Source of the DNA: Microbacterium sp. MYb66
GTDB taxonomy: Bacteria > Actinomycetota > Actinomycetes > Actinomycetales > Microbacteriaceae
DNA length: 64,000 bases
Direction of reading: 5' to 3'
Assembly: GCF_002979435.1 (NCBI RefSeq)
Contig: NZ_PCOV01000001.1
Span: 372,001 to 436,000, forward strand
The first letter of the stretch is position 1; each line of letters begins with the position of its first letter. Under the pieces are notes generated by a model that worked only from the letters and a program-made list of their open reading frames with translations, was not told the origin of the DNA and did no database searches. Position numbers and translations under genes: made by a program. Of the stretch, positions 1 to 8,102 are shown piece after piece.

Positions 1-1371
1 GAGCGTGCCATCACGTTCATCGACACCCCGGGTCACGAGGCGTTCACCGCCATGCGTGCCCGTGGTGCGCAGGTCACCGACCTCGCGATCCTCGTGGTCG
101 CGGCCGACGACGGCATCATGCCGCAGACGGTGGAGGCGCTCAACCACGCCCAGGCGGCAGGCGTCCCGATCGTGGTCGCGGTGAACAAGGTCGACAAGCC
201 CGACGCCAACCCGTCGAAGGTTCGTCAGCAGCTGACCGAGTACGGTCTGGTCGCTGAGGAGTTCGGTGGCGATGTCATGTTCGTCGATGTGTCCGCTCGT
301 GCCGGCACCGGCATCCAGGAGCTTCTGGACGCCGTTCTGCTCACCGCAGACGCAGGTCTCGACCTGACCGCGAACCCGAACAAGGCCGCTCGCGGTGTCG
401 CCATCGAGGCGAAGCTCGACAAGGGCCGCGGGTCGATCGCGACGGTGCTGATCCAGTCCGGAACGCTCCGGATCGGTGACGCGATCGTGGCCGGCACGGC
501 GTACGGTCGTGTGCGTGCCATGGCAGACGAGAACGGCGATGCCGTCCTCGAGGCCTACCCGTCGCGTCCGGTGCAGGTGCAGGGTCTGAACTCGGTGCCG
601 CGTGCCGGCGACGTCTTCATCGTCACCGATGAGGACCGCATGGCGCGTCAGATCGCCGAGAAGCGCGAGGCCGTCGAGCGCAACGCCCAGCTGGCCAAGG
701 CTCGCAAGCGCATCTCGCTCGAGGACTTCACCCGTGCTCTCCAGGAGGGCAAGGTCGAGTCGCTCAACCTCATCATCAAGGGTGACGTCTCCGGTGCCGT
801 CGAGGCGCTCGAGGAATCGCTCCTCAAGATCGAGGTCGACGACTCGGTGCAGCTGCGCATCATCCACCGCGGTGTCGGTGCGATCACCGAGTCCGATGTC
901 AACCTGGCGACGATCGACAACGCGATCATCGTGGGCTTCAACGTCCGCCCCGACACGAAGGCGCGCGAGCGCGCTGCGCGTGAAGGCGTGGACATCCGGT
1001 TCTACTCGGTGATCTACAACGCCATCGATGAGATCGAGAGCTCGCTCAAGGGCATGCTCAAGCCGGAGTACGAAGAGGTCCAGTCGGGTGTCGCCGAGAT
1101 CCGCGAGGTGTTCCGCTCCTCGAAGTTCGGCAACATCGCCGGTGTCATCGTGCGATCGGGAACGATCACGCGCAACGCCAAGGCTCGTGTCATCCGTGAC
1201 GGCGTCGTTCTGGCCGATGGTCTCGCCATCGAGTCGCTGCGTCGCTTCAAGGATGACGTCACCGAGGTGCGTACGGACTACGAGGCCGGTATCGGCCTCG
1301 GCAAGTACAACGACATCCAGATCGGTGATGAGATCGAGACGACCGAGCTCGTCGAGAAGCCTCGCGGCTGA
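1..1371 (+). CDS. infB: Translation initiation factor IF-2, 5' end missing
   Basis: IF-2 is the GTPase that brings initiator fMet-tRNA to the 30S subunit and promotes subunit joining. The frame is already open at base 1, so the N-terminal region and the P-loop lie outside the window; 456 residues remain. The G3 motif DTPGHE is at visible residues 8-13, the G4 motif NKVD at 62-65 and a G5-like SARAG at about 98. Domains II, III and the C-terminal fMet-tRNA binding domain follow to a TGA stop. rbfA lies 96 bases downstream, the usual order in the nusA-infB-rbfA operon. Identity is certain; only the start is unseen. Confidence 0.97.
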   Translation, partial: ERAITFIDTPGHEAFTAMRARGAQVTDLAILVVAADDGIMPQTVEALNHAQAAGVPIVVAVNKVDKPDANPSKVRQQLTEYGLVAEEFGGDVMFVDVSARAGTGIQELLDAVLLTADAGLDLTANPNKAARGVAIEAKLDKGRGSIATVLIQSGTLRIGDAIVAGTAYGRVRAMADENGDAVLEAYPSRPVQVQGLNSVPRAGDVFIVTDEDRMARQIAEKREAVERNAQLAKARKRISLEDFTRALQEGKVESLNLIIKGDVSGAVEALEESLLKIEVDDSVQLRIIHRGVGAITESDVNLATIDNAIIVGFNVRPDTKARERAAREGVDIRFYSVIYNAIDEIESSLKGMLKPEYEEVQSGVAEIREVFRSSKFGNIAGVIVRSGTITRNAKARVIRDGVVLADGLAIESLRRFKDDVTEVRTDYEAGIGLGKYNDIQIGDEIETTELVEKPRG

Positions 1372-1390
1372 TCAATTCGAAAACACCTTC

Positions 1391-1439
1391 GGGCGTCCTT
1401 CGCTCCCGCTCCTCCGGAGTGTGGAGAAGAAGGACGCCC
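1391..1439 (+). terminator. Hairpin between infB and rbfA
   Basis: Perfect 11-bp arms GGGCGTCCTTC (1391-1401) and GAAGGACGCCC (1429-1439) enclose a 27-base loop that can itself fold (CTCC/GGAG). No clear U-tract follows, so it could be a terminator, an attenuator or an mRNA processing/stability element within the operon. Confidence 0.55.
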
Positions 1440-1467
1440 TGAGGGTTCCTGGACAGGGAGAGAGACA

Positions 1468-1893
1468 ATGGCAGGCGAACGACAGGCCCGTCTCGCGGAT
1501 CGTATCCGCGTGATCCTCGCCGAGAGACTGGAGAAGGGGCTGCGGGATCCGCGCCTCGGCTTCGTCACCATCACCGATGTGCGCGTGAGCGGAGACCTCC
1601 AGCACGCATCCGTGTTCTACACGGTGCTGGGCACGGAGGAGGAACGCCTCTCGAGCGGTGCTGCGCTCACGTCGGCGACCGGCATGCTGCGCAGCGAGGT
1701 CGGGCGACAGCTGAGTACGCGGCTCGTCCCGACGCTCGAGTTCATCCCGGATGCTCTTCCGGAGAACGCCGACCACATCAGTGCGCTGCTGCGCGAGGCT
1801 CAGCAGCGCGATGCCGACGTGGCGAAGCTCGCCTCCTCGGCATCGCACGCCGGCGAGGCAGACCCGTACCGTACGGACGACGACTCCGAGTGA
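1468..1893 (+). CDS. rbfA: 30S ribosome-binding factor A
   Basis: RbfA is a small KH-like protein that binds the 30S subunit and helps 16S rRNA 5'-end maturation, and supports growth in the cold. The 141-residue product has the family opening (Ala-Asp-Arg-Ile-Arg followed by a Leu-rich helix) and the conserved DPRLGFVTITDV segment near residue 30. The acidic tail after about residue 120 is low complexity, as is common in actinobacterial RbfA. The ATG start follows a purine-rich GGGAGAGAGA ribosome site. It sits directly after infB, its usual partner. Confidence 0.95.
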   Translation: MAGERQARLADRIRVILAERLEKGLRDPRLGFVTITDVRVSGDLQHASVFYTVLGTEEERLSSGAALTSATGMLRSEVGRQLSTRLVPTLEFIPDALPENADHISALLREAQQRDADVAKLASSASHAGEADPYRTDDDSE

Positions 1894-1912
1894 GACCCGT
1901 TTGATACGCTCG

Positions 1913-1939
1913 GCTTCGCGGGATCACCTCCCGCGAAGC
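1913..1939 (+). terminator. Strong hairpin after rbfA
   Basis: Perfect 11-bp arms GCTTCGCGGGA (1913-1923) and TCCCGCGAAGC (1929-1939) enclose a 5-base loop, 20 bases after the rbfA stop. There is no T-run afterwards. It probably ends the infB-rbfA transcript. A TACGCT -10-like box at 1905-1910 just before it could instead make it part of the leader of the next gene. Confidence 0.6.
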
Positions 1940-1977
1940 TGAGGGGGATCGGCATCGAGGGTACGAGTGCGTCCGGG

Positions 1978-4134
1978 GTGCGCTTCGTCGCGCCTGCGGT
2001 CATCCAACTGCTGCTGGAGGAACTCCTCGATGAGGATCTCGGCTGCGCGCCGCACGTCCTCGCCCGCCTGGCTGCCGATCTGAACGGGGATGCATCCACG
2101 ACGCGGCAGATCGTCGAGAGATTGACGCCCCCTCAGCGTCACGGACTGCGACCGCTTCCGACACCTCTGCCCCTCGTGCCGGCCATCGCCCGCAGATTCG
2201 ACGCTCTCGAACTCGATGAGCGCGATCGCCGGCTGCTTCTGGCGCTCGCGGTCTGTCTCGAAGACGCCCTCGACCCGCTGCTCGCGTTCGACGGGCGTTC
2301 TGCCGTCGAGATCGCAGCGGCTCCCGTCGGCGACCACCTCACCCTGCATGCGGGTCACGCGCGCTTCGTGGATGCGCGTCTGGCCATCTGGATCCGCGCG
2401 ACGACGTGTACCGCCCGCACGGCCGCAGTCCACGAGAGGCTGGCAGAGATCTTCCGCGATCGCGGCGATCAGATGAGCGCGGACTGGCACCGGGCGCGTG
2501 CCTCCATAGAGCAGGACCCCGAGGCCGCACCCGAGCTCACGCGCATCGCCCGCCGCCTCATCGAGGCCGGATACCCGGATCGTGCGCTGCTGCTCGCACG
2601 CGAAGCCGCAGTGCACGCGACAGGTGCTGATCAGGATGAGGCGCGCCTCGTCGCGGGTGGCTCATCTTTGGGTGCGGGCTTGATGGAGAATGCCGCGGCG
2701 TGGCTGGGGACACTGTATCCGCACGGGACTGAGCACTGCCGGCTGGCGGGGCTCGGCGGGCTGCTCACCGCCCAGACCCTTCTGCAGGGGGCGGTGCCCG
2801 AGGTGGATCCCAGCGCATTGAGGCCGCTGACCGACGACCCGGACGACTGGCTCTCCTGGACACGAGCTGCCGCCCTCGCCGCATTCCTGTGTGCGGAGCG
2901 AGGCGATCGGCGCGGGATGCGGGTCTGGTTGGACGCTCTTCGCGAAGGAACGGCGAGGACGGCGACCGAGCACGAGCTACGGGATCCTGTCGTGGCCCTG
3001 AGCTGGCTCACTGTGGGTGAGCGCGATCTCGATGAGACGGCCGGCACGGGGCCTCTGAGCGGCCGGATGCTCGGTGCGTTGCGGGCGGCGATGGACGGTG
3101 ACATCGATAGAGGTCTGCGTCTCGTCGCCGCGCACGACTCCGCGATATCCACGGAGGCTGATCCGCTCGCGCCGGGGTACGAGCGCAGTCCGCTGGTCCA
3201 GGCATACGGCGCGGTCGTCGAGGTCCTGCTGCACGTGTGGCGCGGCGATATCGGCGTGGCACGGGAGCGGTTGATCCAGGCCGCCCTCTCGCTGCCGGTG
3301 GCCCTGCCGTTCGCCGGCCTGGGGGTGGTGCTCGCGCGTCGTCTCGACCTCGCCGTGCTCGGCGAGCTGGGTCCGTACTCCCGCGCCCTCACCGCATCGC
3401 TGCCCGCGGGAGCCAAGATCGATGTCCTCATCGATCGCGGAATCCAGTCCTTTCTCGCCGGGGCCTTCGATGACGCCACGAGTACCGTCGGCCTCTGGGT
3501 CGATCTCGGCGCATCGCAGACCGCGATGGCTGTTCCCGGTCTCGACGAACTCGCCTTGATCGCGGACGGCCGCGCGGTTTCGGCGGCCTCCGTCGAACCG
3601 CCGGACGTCGCCCTTGCGCAGCAGCTGCGGATGCGGATCGCGACCGCGCGCGACGGGCGCTGGCGCTCTGAGCACGATGAGGTTCATGAAGTCGCGCGAA
3701 CGCTGCGGTCTCCGTTCGCGCGCGCAAGGGTCGAGACCATGCTGGGCACGCGACGCGCGATTCGTGACGAACACGTCGCTGCACGAATCCACTTCCAGTA
3801 CGCCGAGCGGTTGTTCGAGCTTTCGGGGGCGACGGCGTGGGCACGTGCGATCCGCGACCGTCTCGACCGACTCGATGCCCGAGAAGGCAGTGTCGTTCCG
3901 GCGGTCGATCCGCTGTCAGCGTGCCGCAGAGCGTGGTCGCTGCGGCTCACCGCTCGCGAGCTGGAGGTCGCGATGCGGGCGGTGCACGGAGCGGCGAATC
4001 GCGAGATCGCGGCAGCCCTGATGGTGTCGGTCCGCACGGTGGAGGTGCACCTCGGTCGCGTCTTCACGAAGCTGGGCGTGCGGAGTCGGGTCGAGCTCAC
4101 GGTGCTCGCGCATCAGACCGATCGGCATCTCTGA
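1978..4134 (+). CDS. LuxR-family regulator, LAL-like but without a P-loop
   Basis: The C-terminal ~60 residues are a clear LuxR/GerE helix-turn-helix (LTARELEVA, then a recognition helix around VSVRTVEVHLGRVFTKLG), so it binds DNA. The long middle resembles the helical-repeat arm of large ATP-binding LuxR (LAL/MalT-type) regulators. The first ~100 residues match only the end of the LAL ATPase module (the lid-like part with repeated PLP), and no Walker A motif is present in the 718 residues. The GTG at 1978 was chosen as the first good start; upstream sequence codes no P-loop. It is convergent with mutY and has no evident partner. The inducing signal is unknown. Confidence 0.75.
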   Translation: MRFVAPAVIQLLLEELLDEDLGCAPHVLARLAADLNGDASTTRQIVERLTPPQRHGLRPLPTPLPLVPAIARRFDALELDERDRRLLLALAVCLEDALDPLLAFDGRSAVEIAAAPVGDHLTLHAGHARFVDARLAIWIRATTCTARTAAVHERLAEIFRDRGDQMSADWHRARASIEQDPEAAPELTRIARRLIEAGYPDRALLLAREAAVHATGADQDEARLVAGGSSLGAGLMENAAAWLGTLYPHGTEHCRLAGLGGLLTAQTLLQGAVPEVDPSALRPLTDDPDDWLSWTRAAALAAFLCAERGDRRGMRVWLDALREGTARTATEHELRDPVVALSWLTVGERDLDETAGTGPLSGRMLGALRAAMDGDIDRGLRLVAAHDSAISTEADPLAPGYERSPLVQAYGAVVEVLLHVWRGDIGVARERLIQAALSLPVALPFAGLGVVLARRLDLAVLGELGPYSRALTASLPAGAKIDVLIDRGIQSFLAGAFDDATSTVGLWVDLGASQTAMAVPGLDELALIADGRAVSAASVEPPDVALAQQLRMRIATARDGRWRSEHDEVHEVARTLRSPFARARVETMLGTRRAIRDEHVAARIHFQYAERLFELSGATAWARAIRDRLDRLDAREGSVVPAVDPLSACRRAWSLRLTARELEVAMRAVHGAANREIAAALMVSVRTVEVHLGRVFTKLGVRSRVELTVLAHQTDRHL

Positions 4135-4142
4135 CGCGGCGG

Positions 4143-5039
4143 TCACCGTGGCAGCGAGAGACCTTCCCCATCCGCCTCGGCGAGACCGTCGGAGATGAGG
4201 GAGTCGATCGCGCGGTCCCGCTGCCGCGGATCGGGCCAGTCCGGGATCACGGCGTGGAGCGGAACCGCGTCGGGCGCAGCGCTGCGCAGCAGGCGCAGCA
4301 CCGCACCGCGCGCCTGCCGGTCGGAGCCCTCGTAGGCCGCCTGGCGTCGCCGTGCGTCTCCCGTGTCCGGCTTTCCTGCTGCCAACCACGCGCAGTCGCC
4401 CGCCAGCGGGCATTCCTCGCAGCGAGGAGCGCGTGCTGTGCAGACCGTGGCACCCAGTTCCATCGCGGCGGCGTTGAACACGGCGGCTTCCGCCACGGAG
4501 GCAGGCAGCAGGGACGCCATGAGATCGAGGTCGCGGCGTGACGGGGGAGCAGGGTGGGCGCGCCCTTCGACGGCCCTGGCGAGCACCCGCCGCGTGTTCG
4601 TGTCGACGACGGGGTGCCGCTCTCCGTAAGCGAAGACGGCCACCGCGCGGGCCGTGTAGTCGCCGATACCGGACAGGGCGAGCAGGGCGTCGACGTCACG
4701 CGGAACGACTCCGCCGTGCCGCCCGGTGATCTCCACAGCGGCGCGGTGCAGCCAGAGCGCCCGCCGGGGATAGCCCAGGTTCGCCCACTGCTGCACCACG
4801 TCGGCGGTGGAGGCTGCGGCCATGGCAGAGGGGGTGGGCCATCGGGCGAGCCACGCCTCAAGGTGCGGGATGACCCGCGTCACCGGCGTCTGCTGCAGCA
4901 TGAACTCGCTCACCAGCACACCCCAGGCGCCGAACTCGTCGTGGAACGCCGCGCGGCGCCAGGGCAGGTCTCGGGCCGCGGCGCGGTACCACGTGGGCAG
5001 GGGCGACATCACGTCGGGAGGGGCCTGCGATCCGGGCAT
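4143..5039 (-). CDS. mutY: A/G-specific adenine DNA glycosylase
   Basis: MutY removes adenine mispaired with 8-oxoguanine in base-excision repair. The 298-residue protein has the HhH-GPD fold: the catalytic Glu in SEFMLQQTPV, the helix-hairpin-helix LSGIGDYTA, and the catalytic Asp in VVDTNTRRVLAR. The C-terminal [4Fe-4S] loop has Cys spacing C-x6-C-x2-C-x5-C. It is shorter than the E. coli enzyme (~350 aa), and the 8-oxoG-recognising NUDIX-like domain is reduced. A TAGGCT box exactly 6 bases before ATG predicts a leaderless mRNA. Confidence 0.95.
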   Translation of the reverse strand: MPGSQAPPDVMSPLPTWYRAAARDLPWRRAAFHDEFGAWGVLVSEFMLQQTPVTRVIPHLEAWLARWPTPSAMAAASTADVVQQWANLGYPRRALWLHRAAVEITGRHGGVVPRDVDALLALSGIGDYTARAVAVFAYGERHPVVDTNTRRVLARAVEGRAHPAPPSRRDLDLMASLLPASVAEAAVFNAAAMELGATVCTARAPRCEECPLAGDCAWLAAGKPDTGDARRRQAAYEGSDRQARGAVLRLLRSAAPDAVPLHAVIPDWPDPRQRDRAIDSLISDGLAEADGEGLSLPR

Positions 5040-5045
5040 CCGTCC

Positions 5046-5051
5046 AGCCTA
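5046..5051 (-). promoter_or_regulatory. -10 box of mutY (leaderless)
   Basis: TAGGCT on the minus strand, separated by 6 bases from the mutY ATG (5039). Transcription would begin at or next to the start codon. Confidence 0.6.
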
Positions 5052-5139
5052 CGTGAACGGGTGTGAGCGCCTGCGGGGCCCGTGCCTACCGGTGAGGCGG
5101 CGACCGTGGCCGGGGGACGGCCGATCGGCGAGCCATCGG

Positions 5140-5145
5140 TAGGCT
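5140..5145 (+). promoter_or_regulatory. -10 box of truB (leaderless)
   Basis: TAGGCT followed by six G residues and then the truB ATG at 5152. The spacing puts the transcription start on the start codon. Confidence 0.6.
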
Positions 5146-5151
5146 GGGGGG

Positions 5152-6045
5152 ATGGTCTCGCCCGGCATCCTTCTCGTCGACAAGCCCGCAGGGCTGACCA
5201 GCCACGATGTCGTCGCGCGCACGCGCCGTGCCTTCGGAACCCGCAAGGTGGGTCACGCCGGCACGCTCGATCCGATGGCCACCGGGCTGCTCGTGATCGG
5301 GATCGAGGGCGCCACCCGCCTGTTGACCTACATCGTGGGCGCGGACAAGACCTACCGGGCCACGATCCGCCTCGGACAGACCACCGGCACCGACGACGCC
5401 GAAGGCGACATCCTGCAGCAGGCGGATCCGGAGGCGTGGATATCCGTGACGGACGAGGCGGTGGCCGCCGGGATCACCGCGCTCACCGGCCAGATCTCCC
5501 AGGTGCCCAGCGCGGTCTCCGCGATCAAGGTCGACGGTCGCCGCGCCTACGATCGCGTGCGCGCCGGTGAAGAGGTCGTGCTCGCGGCGCGGGACGTCGT
5601 CGTCTCCCGGTTCGAGCTGATCGACACGCGCCGAGGCGACGGTCACATCGACCTCGACGTGATCGTGGACTGCTCCTCCGGGACCTACATCCGCTCGCTC
5701 GCGCGCGACCTCGGGGCCGCGCTCGGTGTCGGCGGCCATCTGATCGCGCTGCGTCGCTCCAGGGTCGGTCCGTTCGACGTGGCGGATGCCGTCGGGCTCG
5801 ACCTGCTCGAGGGCGCGCTCACGCTGACGCCGGCCGAGGCCGCGGGGCGCATCCTTCCGGCGCTGAGCATGTCGAACGACGAGGCGCGCGACCTGCGTCA
5901 CGGCAAGCGTCTCGCCGGACAGGCAGAGCGTCTCGAGGGCACCAGCGCCGCCGCGATCGACCCGGACGGGGTGCTGATCGGCATCGTCGAGAAGCGGGGA
6001 GGCGACCTCAAGAGCGCCATGAACATGCCGGAGGCCGACCGATGA
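5152..6045 (+). CDS. truB: tRNA pseudouridine-55 synthase
   Basis: TruB converts U55 in the T-arm of tRNAs to pseudouridine and acts as a tRNA chaperone. The 297-residue protein opens with the conserved GILLVDKPAGLTSHDVV and carries the catalytic Asp40 in HAGTLDPMATG. The KVDGRRAYDRVR and GTYIRSLARDLG blocks of the family follow, and a C-terminal PUA-like extension is present. It starts a transcription unit truB-(two small membrane proteins)-ribF; the stop overlaps the next start by ATGA. Confidence 0.96.
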   Translation: MVSPGILLVDKPAGLTSHDVVARTRRAFGTRKVGHAGTLDPMATGLLVIGIEGATRLLTYIVGADKTYRATIRLGQTTGTDDAEGDILQQADPEAWISVTDEAVAAGITALTGQISQVPSAVSAIKVDGRRAYDRVRAGEEVVLAARDVVVSRFELIDTRRGDGHIDLDVIVDCSSGTYIRSLARDLGAALGVGGHLIALRRSRVGPFDVADAVGLDLLEGALTLTPAEAAGRILPALSMSNDEARDLRHGKRLAGQAERLEGTSAAAIDPDGVLIGIVEKRGGDLKSAMNMPEADR

Positions 6046-6410
6046 TCCTGTGGTTCACGATCGCGCAGATCGCGGTCGCCGTGGTCGCGGGGGTCTTCTG
6101 CCTCGTCGTCGGCCTGATCGGTCGCCGCCCCAGCGACTTCACCGTCGGCGCCCTCGCCCTCGTCGAAGCGCTGCTGGTCGTCCAGGTGATCGCCGCGATC
6201 ATCGCGCCGTTGGCGGGAAACCCTCCGACCGGGGACCTGCTCGAGTACTGGGTCTACCTGGTCTCCGCGGTGCTCCTGCCCGTCGGGGCTGTGCTCTGGG
6301 CGCTCATGGAACGCAGCCGTTGGAGCACGGTCGTCCTCGGTGTCGCAGCGCTGGCCATCGCGATCATGCTGTGGCGGATGCAGGTCATCTGGTCGGTCCA
6401 GATCGCGTGA
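6042..6410 (+). CDS. Small membrane protein, unknown function
   Basis: The 122-residue protein has about four hydrophobic helices with short loops and no catalytic motif that I recognise. Its ATG overlaps the truB stop (ATGA), so it is translated with truB. A location in the cytoplasmic membrane is inferred from the helices; no function is proposed. Confidence 0.75.
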   Translation: MILWFTIAQIAVAVVAGVFCLVVGLIGRRPSDFTVGALALVEALLVVQVIAAIIAPLAGNPPTGDLLEYWVYLVSAVLLPVGAVLWALMERSRWSTVVLGVAALAIAIMLWRMQVIWSVQIA

Positions 6411-6467
6411 CGCGAGACGTCGGAGCGGAGTCCGGCCGTCTCCCGCGGCTCTAGGATGGAATGCGCT

Positions 6468-6905
6468 ATGAGCACCACCGCCCCCTCCACTCGGATGACC
6501 GGAATCGGTCGCGTCCTCGTGATCGTCTACGCCGTCATGGCGCTGGCCGCCACGGGTCGCAGCTTCGTGCAGATCGTCCGTCGATTCGACGAGGCGCCGC
6601 TGGCATACTCGCTGTCCGCTCTCGCTGCCGTCGTGTACATCCTCGCCACGCTCGCGCTCGTCCTCGCTCGTCGCCGCGGCTGGTACACGGTCGCCTGGAT
6701 CGCCATCGTCTTCGAGCTCACGGGCGTCCTCGTCGTGGGACTGCTGAGCATCCTGATGCCGGCGCTGTTCCAACACGAGACGGTCTGGTCGCTGTTCGGG
6801 CGCGGGTATCTGTTCATCCCGCTGGTTCTTCCGGTCTTCGGGATCTGGTGGCTGCGCACGCATCGCCCCGTCGACGCCGGGCAGCCGGTCGGAGTGGCCG
6901 CGTGA
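6468..6905 (+). CDS. Small membrane protein, unknown function
   Basis: The 145-residue protein has a polar N-terminus and about four transmembrane helices, ending in a short hydrophilic tail. I chose the ATG at 6468; another in-frame ATG lies at 6456 inside a TAGGAT box (6452-6457) that looks like a -10 element, which argues for the later start. The stop overlaps the ribF start by GTGA, so it is coupled to ribF. No family recognised. Confidence 0.72.
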   Translation: MSTTAPSTRMTGIGRVLVIVYAVMALAATGRSFVQIVRRFDEAPLAYSLSALAAVVYILATLALVLARRRGWYTVAWIAIVFELTGVLVVGLLSILMPALFQHETVWSLFGRGYLFIPLVLPVFGIWWLRTHRPVDAGQPVGVAA

Positions 6906-7852
6906 TCGTCTTCCGCAGCCCCGAGGAGGTTCCGGCGGGATTCGGACCGAGTGCTGTCGCCATCGGCAAGTTCGACGGGGTGCATGCCGGCCACCGCGCC
7001 GTGATCCAGCGGCTGAACGAAGTCGCAGTGGCGACGGGCAGCCGTTCCGTCGCGGTGACGTTCGACCGCAATCCGCTGGCGATTCTGCGTCCCGACCGGT
7101 GTCCCGAGAACGTCGTCACCGTCGAGCGCAAACTCGAGCTTCTCAGCGAGCTCGGGATCGATGCGACCCTGGTCCTCACCTTCGACGCGCAGCTCGCCGC
7201 CCGCAGCGCAAACGACTTCGTCCTCGACATCCTGGTCGGCGCGCTCGAGGTGTCGGCCGTGCTCGTCGGCGAGGACTTCCGTTTCGGCAACAGGGGAGCG
7301 GGCACGCCGGAGCTCCTGCGCGAGCTCGGCCCCCGCCACGGCTTCTCCGTCGAGGTCGTCGACGACGTGTACCTGCCCGGGTCTTCCCGCCGCGTCTCCT
7401 CGAGCTGGATCCGCGAGCTGCTGATCGAGGGCGACGTCGCGACGGCGGCGAAGGTGCTCGGTCGCAATCCGGATGTGCGCGGCGAGGTCGTTCATGGTCT
7501 CAAGCGCGGACGGGAGCTCGGATTCCCGACCGCGAACCTCTCCACCATCGTCGACGCGTTCGTCCCCGCAGACGGCGTCTACGCCGGATGGCTCGTCGAC
7601 CACGACACCGGCATCCGGCATCCGTCCGCCATCTCCGTCGGCACGAACCCCACGTTCGACGACGTGCTCGTGCGACAGGTCGAGGCGCATGTGCTGGGCG
7701 AGACCGGGCTCGACCTCTACGGGCACGACGTGACCGTCGAGTTCGTCGAAAGGCTGCGAGGGATGGTCGCCTTCGAAGGCATCGAGAAGCTGATGGAGCA
7801 GATGGCGGCCGACGTCACCGACGCGGCCGAGGTACTCGGTCTGTCGTCCTGA
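6902..7852 (+). CDS. ribF: Bifunctional riboflavin kinase / FAD synthetase
   Basis: RibF phosphorylates riboflavin to FMN and adenylates FMN to FAD. The 316-residue product has the N-terminal nucleotidyltransferase module (IGKFDGVHAGHR near residue 20, later the SSSWIRELL block) and the C-terminal flavokinase module (GRELGFPTANL and SVGTNPTFD). The GTG start at 6902 overlaps the previous stop by GTGA; longer upstream extension of this frame would run through the small membrane gene and is not credible. A hairpin terminator lies just after the stop. Confidence 0.96.
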   Translation: MIVFRSPEEVPAGFGPSAVAIGKFDGVHAGHRAVIQRLNEVAVATGSRSVAVTFDRNPLAILRPDRCPENVVTVERKLELLSELGIDATLVLTFDAQLAARSANDFVLDILVGALEVSAVLVGEDFRFGNRGAGTPELLRELGPRHGFSVEVVDDVYLPGSSRRVSSSWIRELLIEGDVATAAKVLGRNPDVRGEVVHGLKRGRELGFPTANLSTIVDAFVPADGVYAGWLVDHDTGIRHPSAISVGTNPTFDDVLVRQVEAHVLGETGLDLYGHDVTVEFVERLRGMVAFEGIEKLMEQMAADVTDAAEVLGLSS

Positions 7853-7853
7853 C

Positions 7854-7869
7854 GGCGCCGTTCGGCGCC
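7854..7869 (+). terminator. Terminator of the truB-ribF unit
   Basis: GGCGCC (7854-7859), loop GTTC, GGCGCC (7864-7869), followed by TTCTGT. It begins immediately after the ribF stop codon. Confidence 0.7.
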
Positions 7870-7944
7870 TTCTGTCGCGTTGCTCGCCGTGATCCGGATC
7901 GACGGCGCGGTGGCGAGGATCTGCGTGAGACGAGCGCGATGGCA

Positions 7945-7950
7945 TAGAAT
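7945..7950 (+). promoter_or_regulatory. Likely -10 box for the SNF2 helicase gene
   Basis: TAGAAT, a good -10 match, lies about 150 bases before the helicase start. The predicted leader (about 7957-8102) contains no convincing small ORF with a ribosome site. Confidence 0.45.
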
Positions 7951-8102
7951 GGGATTCGGCTCCCGCCGATTATCTCGCGTCTCGCGTGCCTCGACGGGAA
8001 GAAGATTCACTGTTCGTACGGTCCTGGCTCACGCCACACGCGGACAACGAGAACGGCACCCGGCTTCATGACGATGACGGGGCCTTCACGCTCAGGAGGA
8101 GC

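Noticed and set aside
7986..8102. Upstream extension of the SNF2 gene
   Set aside because: The added residues look non-coding and the AGGAGGA site points to the ATG at 8103.
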